Positions 17,250 to 26,245 of a DNA stretch of 64,000 bases are shown here, piece by piece. Origin of the DNA: Paenibacillus physcomitrellae (GTDB lineage Bacteria > Bacillota > Bacilli > Paenibacillales > Paenibacillaceae); assembly GCF_002240225.1 (NCBI RefSeq), contig NZ_CP022584.1, forward strand, positions 434,001 to 498,000, written 5' to 3'. The notes below the pieces were generated by a model. The model had not been told where the DNA came from. It made no database searches and saw only the letters and a program-made list of their open reading frames with translations. The stretch's first letter is position 1. Every line of letters begins with the position of its first letter. The position numbers and the translations under genes are program-made.

Positions 17250-18557
17250 ATGAAGAGGTTGATCTGGATCAGCGGATTGTCTTATTTGCTGATCGGCCTG
17301 GCTCATGTCATTATCGGTTCAATTATGCCGGTGCTGCTGGAGCATTATGGACAGGATTATAGTGCGGGAGGAACTTTGATTTTTGCTCAATTTGCGGGAT
17401 TTCTTGTCGGGGTGCTTGGATCCCCATGGCTGATCTCCAGGCTGGGCAAGCGGTCAGGATTGTTAATCGCCCTGGGCGTATTGGGAGCAGCCGAGCTGCT
17501 CTACACACTGCTTCCCTCGTGGTCTCTTATGTATGTGATAGGATCGTTTGCAGGGTTTGGCTTTGGCATGATCGAAGCGGTCATCGGGACGCTGATTATT
17601 GCGGCGGCAAGAGAAAAAGCAGCTATAGCGATGAGCCGGATCGAGGTAGCCTTTGGTGTGGGGGCATTATTGATGCCGCTGTTATCAGGCTGGCTGATCC
17701 GTTCGGGAGCTTGGCGTTATGGTTTCCTCCTTATTTCGATATTTGCGGCAGTAATGCTGATTGTTTGGCTCAGAGTCCGGTTTGGCGAGCTGGATGGGGT
17801 GCTGAAGGATCGTCCGGGGAGCAAGGCTGCCAAGCAAAAGGCAAACGGTGAAGGGGAGATGAAGAGTGCCAATCCGGCAGCTCAGCTCAATCCGGTTGAC
17901 TTGCCGGATCTAGGTTCGGAAGACTTCAAAACACGCGGACAGAAGGGATGGGCCCGGCATTATACGGGTTCACGAGCTGTGCTGCTGGCTGTGTTTGTTC
18001 TTTTCTTTTTCATTTATGTGGGGATAGAAATGGGTTTTGTTAACTTTCTGCCGTCCATGCTGGTCGAGAGAAGCGGGGCAGGGGAGGCTACAGCAGCGTA
18101 TGGGGTGGCGGTCTTCTGGCTGGCCATGTCGATTGGCAGAGTCTATGCGGGGATATTGGCTCAAAAGATAGGATTTGCCCCATATATCATTTGCGGCATT
18201 TTTCTGTCGCTGGTGTTCTTGAGTTTGTTTAATCTGGTCGATCATTTTGCGATGTTCCTGCTGGCCGTCCTGTTTATCGGGCTGTTTCTCTCGGGGATCT
18301 TCTCGATTGCGTTGGTTTATGCAACAACTCTGCTTCCGGGCAGTGAAGCGACAACGCCAAGTCTGCTGATTGCATCGGGTGGAGTAGGAGGGGCCGTGCT
18401 GCCGCTGCTGCTTGGCCGCAGCATGGATCATTACGGGGCTGCCCCGACAGGCTGGCTGCTGGCGGGAGTATTAGCGCTGCTGCTCGTGCTGGGTCTGATC
18501 ATTGCCGCCGCTGAGAGGGTCCGTCGTCTCAAACAAAGCGTTACGGCCAGTCTATAG
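17250..18557 (+). CDS. MFS transporter
   Basis: A 435-residue membrane protein with about 12 helices. The first half includes GGTLIFAQFAGFLVGVLGSP and GFGFGMIEAVIGTLI. A hydrophilic loop of about 60 residues (around 190-250) separates the halves. It looks like the FucP/YfmO-like sugar or efflux branch. ATG 17250 follows AGAAGAGGAG, and an in-frame ATG 75 bases upstream lacks such a site. Substrate unknown, and its neighbours give no hint. Confidence 0.85.
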   Translation: MKRLIWISGLSYLLIGLAHVIIGSIMPVLLEHYGQDYSAGGTLIFAQFAGFLVGVLGSPWLISRLGKRSGLLIALGVLGAAELLYTLLPSWSLMYVIGSFAGFGFGMIEAVIGTLIIAAAREKAAIAMSRIEVAFGVGALLMPLLSGWLIRSGAWRYGFLLISIFAAVMLIVWLRVRFGELDGVLKDRPGSKAAKQKANGEGEMKSANPAAQLNPVDLPDLGSEDFKTRGQKGWARHYTGSRAVLLAVFVLFFFIYVGIEMGFVNFLPSMLVERSGAGEATAAYGVAVFWLAMSIGRVYAGILAQKIGFAPYIICGIFLSLVFLSLFNLVDHFAMFLLAVLFIGLFLSGIFSIALVYATTLLPGSEATTPSLLIASGGVGGAVLPLLLGRSMDHYGAAPTGWLLAGVLALLLVLGLIIAAAERVRRLKQSVTASL

Positions 18558-18574
18558 CTGGTTATCACACAAAA

Positions 18575-18618
18575 ACAAGCGGATCTCTCCGGCAGGAGAG
18601 GATCCGCTTGTTGGTTTT
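18575..18618. terminator. Terminator between converging genes
   Basis: ACAAGCGGATC and GATCCGCTTGT arms, with inner CTCC/GGAG, end in TTGGTTTTTT on the plus strand. Five A before the stem provide a U-run on the minus strand as well. Confidence 0.88.
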
Positions 18619-18639
18619 TTAACTACAAAGGAGCAACGA

Positions 18640-19872
18640 TTAGATCGCCCAGCTGCCCTTTTTGAAAATTTGAATTTCCGTACCGTCTTCGGTAGTGCCG
18701 AAGATATCCATTTCACCGGAACCGACCATAAAGTCGACGTGAGTAATGCTGGTGTTCAAACCGCTTTGCTCCAGCTGCTCCTGGTTCATTTCCTTGCCGC
18801 CTTTCAGGTTAAAGGCATAAGCGCTGCCGATGGCCAGGTGGTTGGAAGCATTTTCGTCAAACAAAGTGTTATAGAACAGAATATTGGATTCGGAAATCGG
18901 GGAATTGTGAGGCACCAGTGCCACTTCGCCGAGATAATGAGCGCCTTCGTCGAGGGAGACAAGCTGCTTCAGCACGTCTTCGCCTTGTTTGGCCGATACG
19001 TCCGTAATCCGTCCGTTCTCGAAAGTAATGGTAAATTCGTCGATGATGTTGCCGCTGTAGCTGAGCGGTTTCGTGCTGGATACTTTACCGTTGACCCCGG
19101 TTTTGAGCGGAGCGGTAAAGACCTCTTCCGTAGGCAGGTTAGCCAGGAAGGCATGCCCGTTCTGATTGATGCTGTCAGCCGCAACCCACAGATGTCCTTC
19201 AGGCAGCTCGATCGTCAAATCAGTTCCGGGCGCTATGTAATGCAGCTTTTTGAATCGCTTCTCATTTAAGTAGTCGGATTTCTCGTTCAAGGTCCGAATA
19301 TGGTTGTCCCAGGCTTCAAACGTATCCTCGCGGTCAATACGTGTCGTATGGAAGATAGCATCCCACAATTTATTGATCTGCTCGGGTTCTGGAACGTCAG
19401 GGAATACTTTGGCGGCCCAGGCTTTGGAAGGAACTGCGACGATGGACCAGCTGAATTTATCGGCCTGCTGGTACTGGCGATATTTGCTCATTGCTTTGCC
19501 GGTTACTTTCTGCAGGTTGGTAATCCGTTCATGGTTGACGCCCTTAAGCAGATCCGGGTCGGAAGAAATGACATGCAGCACGGCTGCGCCGTTCTCTACA
19601 AGCTCCAGCATTTCGCCGGCGTACCATTTAGGTTCGTCAAGGAACGATTCGTCTGCAGCCATGTCGTATCTGAGGCGGGTAACGGTATCATCGTTCCAGT
19701 TTACTTTTACCAAACGGGCGCCTTTTTCATAGGCTTTCTTGACAATCAGGCGGACCAGTTCCGCGGAATCAATCGTAGCGTTAACGACTAGTGTTTGGCC
19801 GGGTTGAACATTAGCTCCAACTCTTACGGCTAGTTCAGCGTATTTCTCTAATTTTTGCAAAAAATCTGACAT
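18640..19872 (-). CDS. M29-family metalloaminopeptidase
   Basis: A 410-residue cytoplasmic aminopeptidase (AmpS/AmpT type, two divalent metals). Family landmarks are FLANLPTEEVFTAP with the first glutamate ligand, LGEVALVPHNSPIS with the second, and the later ASNHLAIGSAY and THVDFMVGSGEMDI stretches with histidine and aspartate ligands. It removes N-terminal residues from peptides and could process peptides imported by the nearby Opp system (inference). ATG 19872 follows GGAGGAAAA on the minus strand. Confidence 0.93.
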   Translation of the reverse strand: MSDFLQKLEKYAELAVRVGANVQPGQTLVVNATIDSAELVRLIVKKAYEKGARLVKVNWNDDTVTRLRYDMAADESFLDEPKWYAGEMLELVENGAAVLHVISSDPDLLKGVNHERITNLQKVTGKAMSKYRQYQQADKFSWSIVAVPSKAWAAKVFPDVPEPEQINKLWDAIFHTTRIDREDTFEAWDNHIRTLNEKSDYLNEKRFKKLHYIAPGTDLTIELPEGHLWVAADSINQNGHAFLANLPTEEVFTAPLKTGVNGKVSSTKPLSYSGNIIDEFTITFENGRITDVSAKQGEDVLKQLVSLDEGAHYLGEVALVPHNSPISESNILFYNTLFDENASNHLAIGSAYAFNLKGGKEMNQEQLEQSGLNTSITHVDFMVGSGEMDIFGTTEDGTEIQIFKKGSWAI

Positions 19873-19941
19873 GTGTTTTTTCCTCCATTCACCAAATAAC
19901 TACCCTTCCTATTGTACAGGAAATGGATATAGAATCCAAAG

Positions 19942-20490
19942 CTAATTCGTTTCATTCGGGTCTAGAAGACTAAGGACCCATTTGCACCATGCAATTTCTT
20001 CTTCTTCCATTTTGAGCTTGCGATTATGGACAATGTAACGTCCAAACTGAAGCTCTCCAAATTCGGGAACCCTACCGCCCGATTCTTCGATGATACTTGC
20101 GATCTTGGCTCTCCGGTTCTCACTGGTTGTTTGGTAGTAAGCGATTCGATCGTGAAACAGGCGTTTAGCTGTTGGCAGCTCGGTTAAAGCAAGAGCGTAA
20201 GCCTTAATGAGAAATTCATCCCGTGTAACAGGCAGGGCCGGCGATTTGGACATCCAGTTCTTCAGAATTTGCCGTCCTGACTCGGTAATGTGATAGATCT
20301 TCTTATTCGGTTTGCCGGTTTGTTCCACATTTTCAGAGGTTAGCAGAGCCTGTTCTTCGAGTTTAGACAGAAGCGGGTAAATTTGACTGTGTTTGGCCTG
20401 CCAGAACACTTCCATCATTTTGGCGAGTTCATAGCCTGAGCAAGGCTTTCTGACCAGCATACCGAGCAGAGCATAACTAAGACTATTCAT
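19942..20490 (-). CDS. PadR-family transcriptional regulator
   Basis: A 182-residue regulator with N-terminal PadR winged helix (LSYALLGMLVRKPCSGYEL, then AKHSQIYPLLSKLEEQALL) and a C-terminal Vir_act_alpha_C-type helical region. PadR proteins repress efflux or phenolic acid genes and are relieved by ligand. It is divergent from the hybrid kinase gene and 69 bases upstream of the aminopeptidase on the same strand. No obvious target transporter is adjacent. Confidence 0.9.
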   Translation of the reverse strand: MNSLSYALLGMLVRKPCSGYELAKMMEVFWQAKHSQIYPLLSKLEEQALLTSENVEQTGKPNKKIYHITESGRQILKNWMSKSPALPVTRDEFLIKAYALALTELPTAKRLFHDRIAYYQTTSENRRAKIASIIEESGGRVPEFGELQFGRYIVHNRKLKMEEEEIAWCKWVLSLLDPNETN

Positions 20491-20647
20491 GAAAAGAAAA
20501 CTCCCTTTCTTTTATTAAAAACAAATGCCCGCCTCTGCAAAAAATGATAGTATAAAGCGTGACATATCTTAAAATTACCACACAAATCTCTTTTTATGTG
20601 AGATAAATGAGCTTTTTCAATAAAAATTCAAGGAGGTTGGCCCTGGT

Positions 20648-23407
20648 TTGCGACAGAAGATTTGGAATATTCGCAGCAAAATATTACTCGGTTTCATCCT
20701 GATCATTGTTTTCCTTGGCATCCTCCTGCTGACGGTTGCTTCAAGACTCGATGACCTGCAGACGGAAGCTGCCTATATCAGTGATCATGATTTGGAGGTA
20801 CAGAACGAGACGAACACAATTGAGAAGCTGGTTCTGGATATGGAGACGGCTCAGAGAGGATTCATTCTGACAGGAAGGGAGGCCTATCTGGAGCCTTATA
20901 ATAATGCTTATAGTTCCTGGAAAGCAACCTCCGATACGCTGAGAGGGCTGATTGCCGGCGATCTCCGGCAGAGCGATCAGCTGGCCAAGATTGATGAAGA
21001 GATTACTGACTGGATCGAAAACGCGGGTAACGTCTCTATCGAATATAAACGCCAGAAGATGGATGATGAGCTAGAGAAGTTCTTTGAAAATGATCCTGGT
21101 AAACCGTTAATCGATCAGATTCGGCGGGATTTCGACAATTTCCGAGCCTACGAAAGAAATGCGACCCAACAGCGTGTGGTTGCTTTGGAGCAGGGCAACC
21201 GGAAGCTGGTCAGCTTTATATTGCTCCTCTGGCTGGGCGTAGCGGGAATTGCGCTGATCGCCGCCATTATGGTCTCCAATAATATCGTGAGCGCCATTAA
21301 ACAAGTGACCGGGGCTATCCGTAAGATTGGAACCGGCGGGAATTTATCTGACCGGATTACGGTCCGAACCAAAGATGAGTTTCGGGTGTTGGCACAGGCC
21401 ACCAATGAGCTGCTAAGTCAGATTGAACAAGAGAACTGGCAGAAAGAACAGTTGAAAGAAATGGCGTTAAGTCTGCAAAATAAACCGTCCACCGAGGAAC
21501 TCGGCAAAGTGCTGCTGCAGAAGCTGGCAGAGCTTCTGCAGCTGCCTGTAGCCGCCTTATATATGTTGTCTAAGGACGGAAGCCGTTTAGTCCGGGCAGC
21601 CGCCTACAATATGGAGCAAAAGGATAGACCTGCCGAGTTCAAGTTCGGTGAAGGACTTGTCGGTCAATGTGCAGTAAGCAAAAGCAAAGTTCAGGTGAAG
21701 GCAGTCCCTTCGGATGCCTTGTCCATCAAATCCGGTTTTGGTACGGTAGTTCCGTTCCAAGTTGCCGCAGTGCCTGTAGTCTTTGAAGATCATGTGGTGT
21801 CTGTGCTGGAGTTCGGGATAATGGAAGAACTGGCCGCAGACAAGCAGAAATTCCTAAGCGAGCTGCTGAACACAGTAGGGGCATCCATTCATTCTATCCG
21901 TACGAAAATGGAGCTGGACCACCTTTACAGGGAAACCCAGGCGGTTAATGAGGAGCTGCAGGTACAGACCGAGGAGCTCCAAAGCCAGGCCGAAGAACTT
22001 CAGACTCAAACGGAAGAATTAACGATGCAGGCCGAAGAGCTGCATCATTTGAATGACCGCCTTGAATCGCAGAAGGCCGTTGCTGAACAATCGGCTTTAG
22101 AGCTCAAAAAAATTGCGGAAGAACTCGAGACCAGCTCCAATTTCAAATCAGAATTTCTGGCTAATATGTCGCATGAGCTTCGCACTCCGCTTAATAGTAT
22201 GTTGATTTTGTCGCAGATTTTATCCGCGAATCAAAGCGGAAATATGACCAAGGAAGAGCAGAACTACGCTTCGGTTATTCACTCATCCGGCCAGGATTTG
22301 CTGCATTTGATTAACGATATTCTGGACTTGTCGAAGGTCGAAGCAGGACAAATGGATCTAAATATGATGGATGTCTCCATAAAGGACATGCTGGAATCGC
22401 TGCAGCTTCAATTCGAGAATACGGCCAAACAGAAAAATTTAGCGTTCTCCGTACGCATGGATGACCAGGTGCCGGAATCGATCCGGACGGATTCCATGCG
22501 GGTACAGCAGATATTAAAGAACCTTTTGTCCAATGCCGTTAAATTTACGGATCAGGGAGAGGTCTCGTTAGTCGTCGAGCAGAAGGACGGGAGGTTTGTC
22601 CCTCAAATTGGTAAGTCCGTCGATGTGCTTGCCTTTATCGTCCGCGACACGGGAATTGGCATTCCGCAGGATAAGCACGAGTCGATCTTTGAAGCATTCC
22701 GTCAGGCGGAAGGCAGCACCTCCCGTCGTTTTGGGGGGACTGGACTTGGTCTGTCTATTTCCTTGCAGCTTGCCAAGCTGCTTGGCGGCAGCATCAGCCT
22801 CGAAAGCCAATGGGGGGGCGGCAGCACATTTACCTTTTATTTGCCGCTCTATGAAGAAACAAGCGATCTGCTCAGGTTCGATCAAGCGTTGCTGCCTAAA
22901 CCTTACGATAGTCTGATGGAGGCCCAGGCCGCTCCTACGGTTGAGACGATCAGTGCGCCGGTTGAGGAGCTTCGCTCGGATGAAGTCCGGACGGAGATTT
23001 TCGATTACAAAACGGTTCTGATCGTGGATGACGATATCCGTAATGTATATGCGCTCACAAGCTTTCTGGAGAAGCTGAACATGAAAGTTCTCATTGCCCA
23101 GAACGGTTATGAGAGTCTTGACGTTGTCTCCCAGGAGCCGGTAGACTTGGTGCTTATGGATATTATGATGCCGGAGATGGACGGATATCAGGCTATTCGG
23201 GAGATCCGTTCGACGCTTGGATTCACGGAGCTGCCCATTATCGCATTGACGGCAAAGGCCATGAAAGAAGACCGAGACAAATGCCTGGCTGCAGGAGCTT
23301 CCGATTATGTCAGCAAGCCGCTGGATATCCATCATGTATTAGGTATTATGCAGGTCTGGCTGGAGAAAAATAACACACAACCAACTAATGAAGTGAAGGA
23401 GTTTTAG
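20648..23407 (+). CDS. Hybrid sensor histidine kinase (CHASE3-HAMP-GAF-HisKA-HATPase-REC)
   Basis: A 919-residue membrane kinase. Helix 1 is at residues 10-28, then a CHASE3 domain (KLVLDMETAQRGFILTGREAYL), helix 2 near 185-205, HAMP, GAF (about 275-415), a coiled coil of repeated EEL heptads (435-490), HisKA with His509 in ANMSHELRTP, HATPase_c (GTGLGLSISLQLAKLLGG) and a receiver with phospho-acceptor Asp838. The TTG start at 20648 lies 11 bases after AGGAGG. No separate response regulator follows, so output could pass through its own receiver to a distant partner. Confidence 0.93.
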   Translation: MRQKIWNIRSKILLGFILIIVFLGILLLTVASRLDDLQTEAAYISDHDLEVQNETNTIEKLVLDMETAQRGFILTGREAYLEPYNNAYSSWKATSDTLRGLIAGDLRQSDQLAKIDEEITDWIENAGNVSIEYKRQKMDDELEKFFENDPGKPLIDQIRRDFDNFRAYERNATQQRVVALEQGNRKLVSFILLLWLGVAGIALIAAIMVSNNIVSAIKQVTGAIRKIGTGGNLSDRITVRTKDEFRVLAQATNELLSQIEQENWQKEQLKEMALSLQNKPSTEELGKVLLQKLAELLQLPVAALYMLSKDGSRLVRAAAYNMEQKDRPAEFKFGEGLVGQCAVSKSKVQVKAVPSDALSIKSGFGTVVPFQVAAVPVVFEDHVVSVLEFGIMEELAADKQKFLSELLNTVGASIHSIRTKMELDHLYRETQAVNEELQVQTEELQSQAEELQTQTEELTMQAEELHHLNDRLESQKAVAEQSALELKKIAEELETSSNFKSEFLANMSHELRTPLNSMLILSQILSANQSGNMTKEEQNYASVIHSSGQDLLHLINDILDLSKVEAGQMDLNMMDVSIKDMLESLQLQFENTAKQKNLAFSVRMDDQVPESIRTDSMRVQQILKNLLSNAVKFTDQGEVSLVVEQKDGRFVPQIGKSVDVLAFIVRDTGIGIPQDKHESIFEAFRQAEGSTSRRFGGTGLGLSISLQLAKLLGGSISLESQWGGGSTFTFYLPLYEETSDLLRFDQALLPKPYDSLMEAQAAPTVETISAPVEELRSDEVRTEIFDYKTVLIVDDDIRNVYALTSFLEKLNMKVLIAQNGYESLDVVSQEPVDLVLMDIMMPEMDGYQAIREIRSTLGFTELPIIALTAKAMKEDRDKCLAAGASDYVSKPLDIHHVLGIMQVWLEKNNTQPTNEVKEF

Positions 23408-23412
23408 AACAA

Positions 23413-23682
23413 ATGAACATGATAATCAAGAACGCTGAAATGAATAAGGATTCGGAAGGTGCCTTCCTGGGTAAAACCGTATTTGAAGTTGAAGGACATA
23501 CCCAGCCTTATGAGATCACTTTCTACAGCAAAAAAGGGAAGGATTGGGACTATAGTCTTCACTTTCATGCAGAGCCCGGAGAAGAAGAGAAACTCCTTGT
23601 GGTCGATGCGTTTATTGAAGAAAGCGAGGAGGCATTCGACAACCTGCTGGACGCTGCGCTGGATGCCAATCCAGAGCTGTAA
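23413..23682 (+). CDS. Small acidic protein downstream of the hybrid kinase
   Basis: An 89-residue protein, not recognised. It is soluble and acidic, with a beta-rich N-terminal half (GKTVFEVEGHTQPYEITFYS) and an acidic C-terminal helix (IEESEEAFDNLLDAALD). ATG 23413 is 6 bases after the kinase stop and 11 bases after AAGGAG, so it is almost certainly cotranscribed with the kinase. A signalling accessory role is possible but unproven. Confidence 0.75.
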   Translation: MNMIIKNAEMNKDSEGAFLGKTVFEVEGHTQPYEITFYSKKGKDWDYSLHFHAEPGEEEKLLVVDAFIEESEEAFDNLLDAALDANPEL

Positions 23683-23729
23683 CCGGCGGTGTTGCCTAGC
23701 CCTTGCTTAAAGGACTGGGAGGAACAGGC

Positions 23730-24812
23730 ATGCCGCAGAATACTTTTTTCAAAACATCTCTTGGCATCGTTATGGTGCTTACGATTGTATTTCTGCTTCA
23801 CAAAATCAATTTTGTTTTTAATCCGGTTGTGACACTCGTCTCCATTCTGATCGTGCCGGTGAGCGTCTCCGTATTTCTGTATTATTTACTGCGGCCGCTC
23901 ATCCATTTACTGGACAAACGCAAAGTTAATCGTGTAGCTTCTGTCCTCGTTATTTATTTGGCGATCTGCCTGCTGCTGACGATCTTTTTCCTTGTGGTAT
24001 GGCCGCCGCTCCGCAATCAGATTCAGCAGTTCATCAACAATGTGCCGTTTCTGATTGACGGATTAACGAACCAGATGAACGAGATCCAGAAAAGTAAATA
24101 TTTCTCGATGTTCGACAGCGATAACGCTCAGTTCACCAGTAAAATCACGGAATATACCAATGAACTGCTTCAGACCATCAGCGGTTATTTGTCCCATTTT
24201 ATTTCGTTCCTGAGCGGTTTCTTCATCGTTGTAGGTACAGTGCCTATCGTCTTGTATTACATGTTGAAGGAAGATGGCAAAATGTCCGCCGCTCTTGTGC
24301 GGATGATTCCCTCTAAATATCGCAAGGATGCCAAATATGTAACCGATGAAATCGATAATGCGTTAAGCGGGTTCATTGCCGGACGCATCATCAGCTCTTT
24401 CTTGCTCGGCGTGCTTAGTTTTATTGGTTACCTCATCATCGGACTGCCATATCCGCTGCTGCTTGCCATCATTTGCGCGATCTTTAACTTCATCCCGTAT
24501 TTTGGTCCTTTGCTCGGCGCCATTCCTTGCGTCATCGTTGCATTTACCGAATCTCCGAGCATGGTGCTGTGGGTCATCGTGGTTGTATTTGTAGCCCAGC
24601 AAATTGAAGGGAATCTGATCGCACCTTACGTATACGGCAGAACGATTAACATTCACCCGCTGACGACGGTGGTGCTCATCTTGATTGCTGGGGAGATCAG
24701 CGGAATCCTGGGCATGCTGCTGGCGATCCCGCTGTATATGATTGTAAAAGTTACGATCGTACGCGTTTACCGGATCTTTCTGGCGGATAAAGTGGAAGAA
24801 TTTGTGGATTAG
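23730..24812 (+). CDS. AI-2E (YtvI/PerM)-family membrane transporter
   Basis: A 360-residue membrane protein with about eight helices. The pair LLAIICAIFNFIPYFGPLLG and GNLIAPYVYGRTINIHPLTT is diagnostic of the AI-2E/PerM family, whose members export autoinducer-2, sodium or other solutes. ATG 23730 follows GGGAGGA; a TTG 27 bases upstream lacks spacing. It follows the hybrid kinase and small acidic protein on the same strand with no terminator between. Confidence 0.92.
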   Translation: MPQNTFFKTSLGIVMVLTIVFLLHKINFVFNPVVTLVSILIVPVSVSVFLYYLLRPLIHLLDKRKVNRVASVLVIYLAICLLLTIFFLVVWPPLRNQIQQFINNVPFLIDGLTNQMNEIQKSKYFSMFDSDNAQFTSKITEYTNELLQTISGYLSHFISFLSGFFIVVGTVPIVLYYMLKEDGKMSAALVRMIPSKYRKDAKYVTDEIDNALSGFIAGRIISSFLLGVLSFIGYLIIGLPYPLLLAIICAIFNFIPYFGPLLGAIPCVIVAFTESPSMVLWVIVVVFVAQQIEGNLIAPYVYGRTINIHPLTTVVLILIAGEISGILGMLLAIPLYMIVKVTIVRVYRIFLADKVEEFVD

Positions 24813-24914
24813 GTACCGGCTTTGCCTGAAAGTGACAGATGTCATATCGGGACCTTCCCGGGATAGAGGATGATGGAGTTATCCAAGTTCTCTATATTTC
24901 CGGGAGGCGATAAC

Positions 24915-25382
24915 ATGTCCATGACTGCCAGAGGCGGCAAGTTTGTTTATGCTTGGAGCCTGATCGGCGAAGACGGCTCCCTTCATTTGCCTGAGCAGGC
25001 CTTGCAGGAATACGGTATTGGCCCAGGTCCGATTATTCTCATGTCCGGACGAAATACATCAAGCGGCTTTAACGTTATGTGCAAGGAACTGATTCCGAAT
25101 TCCCCGCTGGCAGCCGTGTTTGCGAATCTTCCTGAATTGCAGGATTTTTCAGTCCAGGAGGGGCATATCATCCCGTTTAAAGAGCGTTTGTTCTGTTGGG
25201 TAACGCTTCGTAATGATCACAGTTTAACCGTGCCGCCTGCCACTTTGAAACAATGGGGACTTCAGCCGGGTGACAAGCTCCTTTGTCTGCGGGGCAGCCA
25301 TTTGTCTTTTACTTGTCTGGCCAAGGGCCCGTATGTCGATAGGGCCGAATCTTCTTTTGGAATTAAAGTATATAAGGTTTAA
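24915..25382 (+). CDS. Protein with two AbrB/SpoVT-like halves
   Basis: A 155-residue cytoplasmic protein. Two halves repeat the same pattern: FVYAWSLIGEDGSLHLPEQALQEYGIGPG (about residues 10-40) and FCWVTLRNDHSLTVPPATLKQWGLQPGD (about 85-115). Each resembles an AbrB-type swapped-hairpin unit, as in SpoVT-AbrB DNA-binding proteins, but fused in one chain. ATG 24915 follows GGGAGG. DNA binding and partner are not established. It closes the co-oriented group starting at the hybrid kinase. Confidence 0.7.
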   Translation: MSMTARGGKFVYAWSLIGEDGSLHLPEQALQEYGIGPGPIILMSGRNTSSGFNVMCKELIPNSPLAAVFANLPELQDFSVQEGHIIPFKERLFCWVTLRNDHSLTVPPATLKQWGLQPGDKLLCLRGSHLSFTCLAKGPYVDRAESSFGIKVYKV

Positions 25383-25385
25383 ATG

Positions 25386-25420
25386 AAGCCAATCTTACCA
25401 AGATTGGCTTTTTTATTTTT
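25386..25420 (+). terminator. Terminator after the AbrB-like gene
   Basis: AAGCCAATCTT and AAGATTGGCTT arms around ACC, then TTTTTATTTTT. The IS200-like element inserted just beyond it. Confidence 0.9.
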
Positions 25421-25463
25421 AGGCTTTAGCCTGTTGAGCACGTGAAACGTGCGAAATATAAAA

Positions 25464-25482
25464 CCACCCGCTATGCGGGTGG
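25464..25482. repeat. IS200 left-end hairpin
   Basis: Eight-base perfect stem CCACCCGC/GCGGGTGG with loop TAT, the structure recognised by Y1 transposases at the left end. Confidence 0.8.
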
Positions 25483-25502
25483 AGGGATCTAGGGTTACAC
25501 CA

Positions 25503-25560
25503 ATAAGACCATCCGGATAAAATTGAGATGTTCAGGCTCAATTCGAAAGGATGGTCTTAT
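25503..25560 (+). promoter_or_regulatory. Hairpin sequestering the tnpA ribosome binding site
   Basis: ATAAGACCATCC (25503-25514) pairs perfectly with GGATGGTCTTAT (25549-25560), and an inner AATTGAG/CTCAATT stem sits inside. The tnpA ribosome binding bases AAAGGATGG lie in the 3' arm and the ATG follows directly. IS200 is known to silence tnpA translation this way. Confidence 0.8.
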
Positions 25561-26034
25561 ATGGAAAATAAAAATTTTAGTTTAGCGCACACAAAGTGGA
25601 TGTGTAAGTATCACATTGTGTTCACCCCGAAGTATAGACGTAAAGAGATCTACAATCAAGTGAGACGAGATCTAATTGAAATCATGAAGCGTCTATGTAA
25701 ATACAAGGGAGTAGAGATATTAGAAGGGCATATGATGCCGGATCATGTCCACATGCTGGTGGCGATCCCACCGAAAATATCGGTGTCTTCCTTTATGGGC
25801 TATCTAAAAGGGAAAAGCGCACTCATGATATTCGAGAAGCATGCCAACTTGAAGTATAAGTATGGGAATCGGAAATTCTGGGCGGAAGGCTACTACGTAA
25901 GTACAGTGGGGCTAAATGAAGCCACCGTCGCCAAGTACATTCGAGAGCAAGAGGCACATGACCAAGCCGTAGATAAGCTGAGTGTAAAAGAGTATGAAGA
26001 TCCATTCAGCAGCAACAAGGGCAAGAAAAAGTAA
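25561..26034 (+). CDS. tnpA: IS200/IS605-family Y1 transposase
   Basis: A 157-residue HUH single-strand transposase. The HUH metal motif is His62-Val-His64 in MMPDHVHMLV and the catalytic tyrosine is Tyr126 in NEATVAKYIREQE. The core KYHIVFTPKYRRK is typical of the family. ATG 25561 is chosen over an in-frame ATG at 25528 that lies in the hairpin loop without a ribosome binding site. The frame is intact, so the element may be active. Confidence 0.93.
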   Translation: MENKNFSLAHTKWMCKYHIVFTPKYRRKEIYNQVRRDLIEIMKRLCKYKGVEILEGHMMPDHVHMLVAIPPKISVSSFMGYLKGKSALMIFEKHANLKYKYGNRKFWAEGYYVSTVGLNEATVAKYIREQEAHDQAVDKLSVKEYEDPFSSNKGKKK

Positions 26035-26147
26035 AACCAGTTTAACTGGTAAGTGAAAGAGACAAATAACACTGAGCCTGAACGCTTTGTGGTCAGGCTA
26101 GCGTCTTTAGGCGCAGTTTGGTAACAGGGGGTTATACCCCTAGTGCA

Positions 26148-26170
26148 AACCACCCGTTGGACGGGTGGTT
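26148..26170. repeat. IS200 right-end hairpin
   Basis: Ten-base perfect stem AACCACCCGT/ACGGGTGGTT with loop TGG. Two further hairpins precede it (AGCCTGA/TCAGGCT at 26075-26099 and AGGGG/CCCCT at 26126-26141). Confidence 0.8.
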
Positions 26171-26245
26171 CTGATTTTCTTCAAAATGGGTAATCAATCG
26201 ATGAACTGAAACTTTAAACCCGCGCTGGACAACAAGGAGGAGAAA

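Larger units (their letters stand above)
25436..26180 (+). mobile_element. IS200-like insertion sequence (single tnpA)
   Basis: An element of about 0.75 kb with one Y1 transposase and related subterminal hairpins: left CCACCCGC-TAT-GCGGGTGG (25464-25482) and right AACCACCCGT-TGG-ACGGGTGGTT (26148-26170). Both share AACCACCCG. No tnpB is present. It sits in a gap between a terminator and the next gene's leader, so no gene is broken. Exact ends are approximate because IS200 elements make no target duplication. Confidence 0.85.
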
